Part shown: positions 58,138 to 64,000 of the stretch, in pieces
How positions within the stretch are numbered: position 1 is the stretch's first letter
Layout: each line of letters starts with the position of its first letter
DNA from: an uncultured Clostridia bacterium
GTDB taxonomy: Bacteria; Bacillota; Clostridia; Oscillospirales; Ruminococcaceae
NCBI GenBank assembly: GCA_947631455.1
Contig: CANRLH010000007.1
Coordinates: 42,958 to 106,957 of the forward strand
DNA: 64,000 bases
Reading direction: 5' to 3'
The notes under the pieces: generated by a model
What the model saw: only the letters and a program-made list of their open reading frames with translations
What the model was told of the DNA's origin: nothing
Database searches by the model: none
Translations under genes and position numbers: made by a program

Positions 58138-60177
58138 ATGAAATTCAGAAGAACGTTAGCTGCATTAGCAGCAATGGCAATGTCTGCGACAGCGCTTACA
58201 TCAATGATAAGTGCGTCGGCATTGGAAGGAGCAGGTACTTATACCGGCAGCGCAGCATACATCGGAACGTATTTCAAAGCTGACTATTTCGGAAATACTG
58301 CGTTTAGGGTAAGCTACAAGTACGATAAGTTCGATGAGGCTGGTACGTATAAAGATCCCGACACAGGAGAAATAGTGACAATTGACTATAATGACACTTT
58401 TCAATTTCTTGTGTTTGACTCAGAGTGGGGCGGTTGGGACAAAACATCTGTAGGACCAGACGGAATAAATGATTCCGAGCCGCCGCTTACAGCTGAGGAT
58501 TTGGACACAAAAACGGTTTATACAGCTACTGTGCCAATTGCAGCAATAGAAAGCAAGCTTAGCACGACAAATGCGGTACAGGGAATCAATCTTCAGCTTG
58601 GTGGAGTAGGCGATACAACGGTAACGATCGAGTCTATCGAGTATGTACAGGGCGAAGTACCGGGCGAGGAAGTAACCATAAAAGGTGAATGGACAAAGCT
58701 TCCTGATGAGTCAGAAGAACCTGTCGGAGAAATGAAGGTTACACAGGGCTCGGCATATGTACTTACGACCAAGTGGAACATTCAGGTATCACAGTTCTCA
58801 ACAAGCGGCTTTGAAAATCCGACTGTAGCTGTTACGGTAACATATGATAAGGCTCCGAATGACTATATTCAGGCAGAGCTGTTAAAGACTGACTGGACAC
58901 CAATCGTTGCAAACTATCCGTATGTGGATGTAACAGGAACTTATACTTACACCACAGAGATTCCTGCCGGCACTAATGCGTTTATAGCTTGTTATGATCA
59001 GTGCACGGTAAAAGAGATCCACATTTATAATAACCACGAGGGTAATGCGCTTAAGGTTTCCGGCAAAACAGCAAGTGAGATAAATTCATCACTTCAACCT
59101 AGCTTTGCACTTGGTGGAGCACTTGAAGCTTTCGAGGTAGATGAAAGTAACAATGTACATGCTAGCGAAACGGCATGGGGCAATCCGGTAGTAACGGAAG
59201 CACTGTTCCAGACAGTAAAGGGCGCAGGCTTTAAGAGCGTAAGAATCCCTGTAAGCTATCTTGATATGATAGATGCTAATGGTAATATTGTTAAAGATAG
59301 ACTTGACAGAGTTCAGAAAGTTGTAGATGATGCTCTTGATACAGGCTTATATGTAATAATTAATATCCATAACGATGGTGGTGAAGGCGTACCTGGAAAG
59401 TGGATTGATATAAGTCTTGAAAACGGTAGTACAGCATTTAATGCAGTTGTAGCAAAGTTCTCGGCAGCATGGACACAGATAGCAACCAGGTTTGCAAACT
59501 ACAATGAAGCGCTTATCTTTGAAGGTATGAATGAGGTTATGGTCAGCGGTAAATACTCAAGAAGTCAGTTTACGAATGCTGAATTTGCAAATGTATATGC
59601 AAATATTAAAACCTTAAATCAGGCTTTTGTCTCAGTTGTTCGTTACTCTGGTTCTTCCAATACGGATCGTTGCTTGATAGTACCCGGATACAATACTGAC
59701 ATCGATTTAACAGTAGACGGATTTGCTGAGAAGGTATTTTCAATGCCTACAGATTCTACTGCAAACAGGTTGATTCTCTCGGTTCATTACTATACCCCAA
59801 GTGATTTTACTATAGCTGAAAATGGAACAACTACTTGGGATATTAACGGGCAATATGGTAAAACATATATGGTTTCACAGCTTACAAAGATAGCAGGCTA
59901 TGGTTATCCTGTATATATCGGAGAGTATAGTGCAATATTTAAAAACAACATTTCTGAGGTTGTAGAATATATAGGTGCATTCAATCAGGCAGTTTCACAA
60001 GTGGCAGCAACAGGCAAGAGCATTTCAGCAGCTTATTGGGATAACGGTGTGATTGGTGATAACAACAAGGGCTCTGGCATTATTGATAGACGGTTTAATG
60101 TTGTAACTCAAACAGGAACCAAAATTATTAATGCAATTCTTGGTATAAATACTCCCGCTCCTGATGTAGCTCAATAA
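58138..60177 (+). CDS. Secreted GH5-family cellulase/endoglucanase with N-terminal beta-sandwich-like modules
   Basis: Signal peptide; GH5-like FKSVRIPVSYLDM, INIHNDGG, LIFEGMNEVM (acid/base), LSVHYYTP, VYIGEYSA (nucleophile). Confidence 0.88.
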   Translation: MKFRRTLAALAAMAMSATALTSMISASALEGAGTYTGSAAYIGTYFKADYFGNTAFRVSYKYDKFDEAGTYKDPDTGEIVTIDYNDTFQFLVFDSEWGGWDKTSVGPDGINDSEPPLTAEDLDTKTVYTATVPIAAIESKLSTTNAVQGINLQLGGVGDTTVTIESIEYVQGEVPGEEVTIKGEWTKLPDESEEPVGEMKVTQGSAYVLTTKWNIQVSQFSTSGFENPTVAVTVTYDKAPNDYIQAELLKTDWTPIVANYPYVDVTGTYTYTTEIPAGTNAFIACYDQCTVKEIHIYNNHEGNALKVSGKTASEINSSLQPSFALGGALEAFEVDESNNVHASETAWGNPVVTEALFQTVKGAGFKSVRIPVSYLDMIDANGNIVKDRLDRVQKVVDDALDTGLYVIINIHNDGGEGVPGKWIDISLENGSTAFNAVVAKFSAAWTQIATRFANYNEALIFEGMNEVMVSGKYSRSQFTNAEFANVYANIKTLNQAFVSVVRYSGSSNTDRCLIVPGYNTDIDLTVDGFAEKVFSMPTDSTANRLILSVHYYTPSDFTIAENGTTTWDINGQYGKTYMVSQLTKIAGYGYPVYIGEYSAIFKNNISEVVEYIGAFNQAVSQVAATGKSISAAYWDNGVIGDNNKGSGIIDRRFNVVTQTGTKIINAILGINTPAPDVAQ

Positions 60178-60185
60178 CACAGGTT

Positions 60186-61961
60186 ATGAAGAAGATTATA
60201 TCCGGTTTTACAGCAGCAGTCATTTTATTGACTGCTGCTGCTATACCCGTTTTTGCAGAGTCCACACCGATCTCCGGCATGTGTGGCGAAACCGCAACCT
60301 GGAGCTTTGACGAATCTACAGGCGTTCTGACAATCTCTGGGAAAGGGGATATGTATACCAGCTATACTCCAGTTGATCAATGGGAATATTATCCGCTTAG
60401 AGATAATGTTAAGGAGTTAGTTGTTGAAGAAGGCGTAACATCGATTTCTGCATATGCTTTTGGACAGCGTGAGTATCGTGATCCATCTGCATATCCTAAT
60501 CTAACTAAGCTTAAATTACCTTCGTCTGTAAAAATTATTGGAGAAGGTGCTTTTAAAAAAGCAGGGTTAACAAGTATTGAATTTTCTGATGGGCTTGAAA
60601 CCATAGAAAAGGAAGCATTTAGTGACACTTCATTGTCAGGTGATTTATTTCTATCACAAACATTAAACACTATAGGTCAATTGGCATTTTCAAATACTGG
60701 TATTACATCGGTCAATTTGAATGAGGGTATGACTATAGGAGGGCAGGCTTTTTCTGGTTGTAATTCTTTGGAAGAAGTGACTATTCCCTATGATTTATAT
60801 TATCTGGGAACTAATACAGCTAATATGGTTCGTGCAAATGCAGCTTTTTTTGATTGTAAGAATCTTAAAAAGGTTGTAATTCTTGGTGGCGGTATAGTTC
60901 ATATTAACTTAAGCGGAAGTGAATATCCAGATAATGGTCTGGCTCAAGATATGTTTATGGGTTGTACATCACTTAAAGAGGTAACAATCAAATCTGATAA
61001 TATCAGTTATGTCGATAGTGGTACCTTTGATATGACTAGTAACCCTGTATTCTATATCTACAAGAACAGCACAACAGAAGCGACTCTTAGAGACGCGGGA
61101 TATCTTACGGACTCAAATGTTGTGTATATTGCCAACAAGACCGTCTTAGAGGGAGCGGTCAAGTCGGCTGAGGAAATGGACAAAAGCCTGTACACCTCGA
61201 AATCTGTTGACACTCTTAACAAGGCAATAGAAGCAGGAAAAGCTACTATTGCTGACGAAGATGCGTCACAGGCGGATGTTGATAATGCAGTTAAAGCAAT
61301 CAATGATGCAGTTGCGGCACTTACATATAGGACTGCTGATTACACAGCGGTAGATGCAGCCCTTGAGAAAGTACCTGATGATTTAAGTGTTTACACTGAT
61401 GAGACTGTGGCGGCGGTTACTGAGGCAGTTGAGTCAGTTGACAGGACAAAGAACATTACCGATCAGGTGGCCGTTGACGGATATGCAAAGGCAATAGAGG
61501 ACGCGGTTGCGGCACTGAAGTTAAAGCCTTTGCTTGCAGTCAGCGGAACGGTTATAGCACTGGGAGTTGACACAGAGGTTACGGTTACCGTAACAGATGC
61601 TGACGGTAAAGTAGTTGCTGAAGTAACAGCAGATGGCAAATATACTGTTTCCGACCTTGAGTACGGGGAATATGTAATAACCGTTATAGCAAAAAACTGC
61701 GCACCGAGAAGCTATGGAATAACAGTAGCAGCAGATGGTGAAGCAACACTTGATGCTGAGATGCACCTATACGGTGACATTAACGGTGACGGACAAATAA
61801 CCACGGCGGATGTGGGACTTGCAAATGCACATGCAAGAGGAACTTCAATGCTTAAGGGGTATGACTTTGATGTAGCTGATGTAACGAGCGATGGTGAAGT
61901 TACTACGGCAGACGTCGGAGCTATTAACTCACACGCACAGAGCGTAAGGGCTTTGTGGTGA
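60186..61961 (+). CDS. Secreted BspA-type leucine-rich repeat protein with FIVAR-like and C-terminal dockerin modules
   Basis: Signal peptide; LRR_5-like repeats; dockerin repeats GDINGDGQITTADVGLANAHARG and ADVTSDGEVTTADVGAINSHAQ. Confidence 0.85.
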   Translation: MKKIISGFTAAVILLTAAAIPVFAESTPISGMCGETATWSFDESTGVLTISGKGDMYTSYTPVDQWEYYPLRDNVKELVVEEGVTSISAYAFGQREYRDPSAYPNLTKLKLPSSVKIIGEGAFKKAGLTSIEFSDGLETIEKEAFSDTSLSGDLFLSQTLNTIGQLAFSNTGITSVNLNEGMTIGGQAFSGCNSLEEVTIPYDLYYLGTNTANMVRANAAFFDCKNLKKVVILGGGIVHINLSGSEYPDNGLAQDMFMGCTSLKEVTIKSDNISYVDSGTFDMTSNPVFYIYKNSTTEATLRDAGYLTDSNVVYIANKTVLEGAVKSAEEMDKSLYTSKSVDTLNKAIEAGKATIADEDASQADVDNAVKAINDAVAALTYRTADYTAVDAALEKVPDDLSVYTDETVAAVTEAVESVDRTKNITDQVAVDGYAKAIEDAVAALKLKPLLAVSGTVIALGVDTEVTVTVTDADGKVVAEVTADGKYTVSDLEYGEYVITVIAKNCAPRSYGITVAADGEATLDAEMHLYGDINGDGQITTADVGLANAHARGTSMLKGYDFDVADVTSDGEVTTADVGAINSHAQSVRALW

Positions 61962-61990
61962 TATTAAATTTTTACAAGACAAAAAACAAT

Positions 61991-62012
61991 GCAGGCAGAT
62001 TACTCTGCCTGC
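61991..62012 (+). terminator. Terminator hairpin
   Basis: GCAGGCAGattactCTGCCTGC followed by a modest T-rich stretch. Confidence 0.55.
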
Positions 62013-62684
62013 GTAGTTTCTTGTTATCTGGGACATAAAATTTACCAGTTAATTTAATAAGCTTTAAGTGACAAATGTCGTGTGTAACGTTTCGTTAAAC
62101 ATTCAACCTATTTTTGTTTTATCTCTTAAATAAAATACATACTTATAAGCTGTAAATTTAGTTTGAATGAAGAAATATTTATGATTCGTTTCCGTACCCA
62201 AATTCGATAATTTTACTGTTTTTTATTTTAAAGCAGGGAGGTATGATAGTATAAAGATAAAATAAATGAGATATTAGCTATTAGGTCTATGAATGAAACA
62301 TTTAATGATCCGGTAGGATAAATGAGGTTTGAGCATTAATAAGCGCAATTGTATGGAATTAAATGTGGTTTTCGAAATTACATTGAGATTAGAGATGACT
62401 TGATGATCACTGAATATTCAGCAATATACTTATTTTACTTTTAACTTTATCTTAAACCGGAACTGACTGTTTAATAGTTAATACTTTAGATTTGTAATTT
62501 TTATCTACAAAACCGTGAAAATACTCAAATGTGAGGTTTTGTAGATTGTATATTTTAATTATACTTTGTGCTCATTATAATATAGATTACGGGATATATA
62601 TAATGTAAGTGATAATATTTAAATTGAGCAGGCTTAGATGGTGGGATGCCATAAATTATTTGCAGATATTCTATAATTTGCTTA

Positions 62685-62990
62685 TTATAATAATCTGTTA
62701 ATTATATTAAGAATTAACAGTATATCAGCATCTTCAAGGTTTTTTAGTCCTTCAATGGCTTTTTTTATAAGCTCGGGCGAAGCTATGCTTTCATCAAAAA
62801 ACTCAGAAGGTGTTATATTAAAATAATCACAGATAGCAAATAACTCGTTTAACGGTGGAAGAGACTTCCCTGACGAGATATTATAAATATAACCTCTGCT
62901 GTGGCCTAAGTCATAACTCATTTTATATTCGGAAACACCTTTTCTCATACGAAGCTGCGTGATTCTATCGCGAACAAAATTATCATTCAT
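62685..62990 (-). CDS. XRE-family HTH regulator (101 aa)
   Basis: VRDRITQLRMRKGVSEYKMSYDLGHSRGYIYNISSGKSLPPLNELFAICDYFNITPSEFF. Confidence 0.85.
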   Translation of the reverse strand: MNDNFVRDRITQLRMRKGVSEYKMSYDLGHSRGYIYNISSGKSLPPLNELFAICDYFNITPSEFFDESIASPELIKKAIEGLKNLEDADILLILNIINRLL

Positions 62991-63021
62991 GTGTATATAC
63001 CTCCATTATTATTTTATACCA

Positions 63022-63031
63022 CGAATATTCG
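63022..63031. promoter_or_regulatory. Palindromic candidate operator CGAATATTCG
   Basis: Perfect 10-bp palindrome between divergent genes; related GTCGAATATT lies within the downstream promoter spacer. Confidence 0.45.
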
Positions 63032-63062
63032 ACGTTATTCTACAATTATATGTTGTTTATGC

Positions 63063-63091
63063 TTGACAAGTCGAATATTTTATGTTATAAT
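63063..63091 (+). promoter_or_regulatory. Predicted sigma-A promoter
   Basis: TTGACA-17 bp-TATAAT consensus match. Confidence 0.7.
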
Positions 63092-63122
63092 GTGCGCATA
63101 AAATATTTTTGGAGGTAAATTT

Positions 63123-64000
63123 ATGAAAGTTAAAAGTTTTTTTAAGCGATTAACAGCGCTGACAACCAGTGCAGTTATGATTGCTTCGGGTGTAGGATTG
63201 CTGGCATCGGCTTTATCAGATTCTGATATTAATTTCACGTTGTCTGATGACGAGACATATTATAAAGCTTCATCATTAAATGTTGCTGCTCCTGAAGTAA
63301 CCGGAGATGTTGTGCTTCCGTCATCTTATAGAGACTTGCCGGTTGATTCCGGAAGTTTATTTGCTAATCTTGCGACAAATGCTAACACAATTTTGTTTCC
63401 TAACGTATTAAAAAATGGTCAACCGGCATTTGACTCATATACAATTTCACCTTTTATATCAGCAATGCCAACAATGGCATTTCCGCCGTTTGCCAATCAG
63501 ACTCTTCAAAAAGTTTCTGTAAAATATACTGGTAAAGTAATATTTAACCTTTCAGGGTGTAAAGCAATAACAGATGTGTATCTTCATTGTAGTGAATTAG
63601 AATTAGGCACAGGAAATAATTTTACAGGTAATAATGTTAACTGCAAGTATTATGTTTTAAATGATAGTGTCAAGTCTGCTTTGGTTAGTGCAGGCATTGC
63701 TGATTCAAATATTATAGTTGATTCTTCAGGTTATTTTGAAGGCGACTTAAAATCATCAGATGTTGATAAATCTCAACTCGAAGATGCAATAAAAATAGCG
63801 CAGCAAGTAATAACAAATGGAACTAAGGATTATACACCATCATCAGTAGAAGCACTAAACAAGGCTATTGAAGTTGCACAGGGCGTAGTTAAAGATGCAG
63901 AAGCGATTGAGGAAGACGTAACCGCAGCAGTAGCAGCACTTGAGGCGGCAAGCAAGATTGATGAAACCGGCGTTGCCGAAACAGGACTTAAGAAAAAGGC
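63123..64000 (+). CDS. Secreted protein with FIVAR-like region, 3'-truncated by window edge (not in supplied ORF track)
   Basis: ATG after TTGGAGGT; MKVKSFFKRLTALTTSAVMIASGVGLLASA signal peptide; frame stays open to base 64000; FIVAR-like PSSVEALNKAIEVAQGVVKDAEAIEEDVTAAVAALEAA. Confidence 0.8.
   Translation, partial: MKVKSFFKRLTALTTSAVMIASGVGLLASALSDSDINFTLSDDETYYKASSLNVAAPEVTGDVVLPSSYRDLPVDSGSLFANLATNANTILFPNVLKNGQPAFDSYTISPFISAMPTMAFPPFANQTLQKVSVKYTGKVIFNLSGCKAITDVYLHCSELELGTGNNFTGNNVNCKYYVLNDSVKSALVSAGIADSNIIVDSSGYFEGDLKSSDVDKSQLEDAIKIAQQVITNGTKDYTPSSVEALNKAIEVAQGVVKDAEAIEEDVTAAVAALEAASKIDETGVAETGLKKK

Noticed and set aside
62270-62460. Possible decayed gene (fragments such as YGIKCGFRNYIEIRDDLMITEYSA)
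   Set aside because: Several stops and frames, no recognisable family; a homology search would be needed before calling a pseudogene.

Overview
The window is 64 kb of AT-moderate bacterial chromosome. Gene content (dcw cluster, ECF S component, dockerin and GH5 proteins, PPDK, agr-like signalling) suggests a Ruminococcus-like member of the Firmicutes/Clostridia; this taxonomic call is an inference. Bases 1-53 kb are mostly housekeeping: a 2-hydroxyacyl-CoA dehydratase/activase-like pair, a sialate O-acetylesterase, a radical SAM protein, rmuC, valS, a dcw cluster (mraZ-rsmH-ftsL-PBP-murE-murF-ftsW-murG-murA-ftsQ-ftsZ, without mraY, murD or ftsA), thrB-hom-ACT, gdhA, mfd, pth, glmU and ppdK, plus two tRNAs. 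From 53.6 kb the content is accessory. The most striking structure is a tyrosine recombinase gene flanked by two 25-bp sites that are exact reverse complements of each other (53678-53702 and 55046-55070). Each site has 8-bp inverted arms around an asymmetric 9-bp core, the geometry expected of an invertible cassette. Inside the right end of that cassette is a well-formed sigma-A-type promoter pointing out toward an agr-like quorum-sensing locus (agrA-agrC-agrD-agrB). That locus includes an AgrD-like 47-aa autoinducer precursor absent from the ORF track. It is followed by a GH5 cellulase with a candidate 5'UTR pseudoknot and an LRR-dockerin protein. My leading hypothesis is phase-variable quorum sensing, controlled by a self-inverting recombinase and possibly linked to secreted cellulose-degradation proteins. 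Other points of interest: NrdR-box-like sites upstream of mraZ, one filling a promoter spacer; a duplicated tRNA-Ala 3' end with a multi-hairpin element between the copies; and a run of strong promoters with a terminator suggesting a small RNA near 44.4 kb. All product names come from motif recognition by eye. No database search, folding or alignment program was run.
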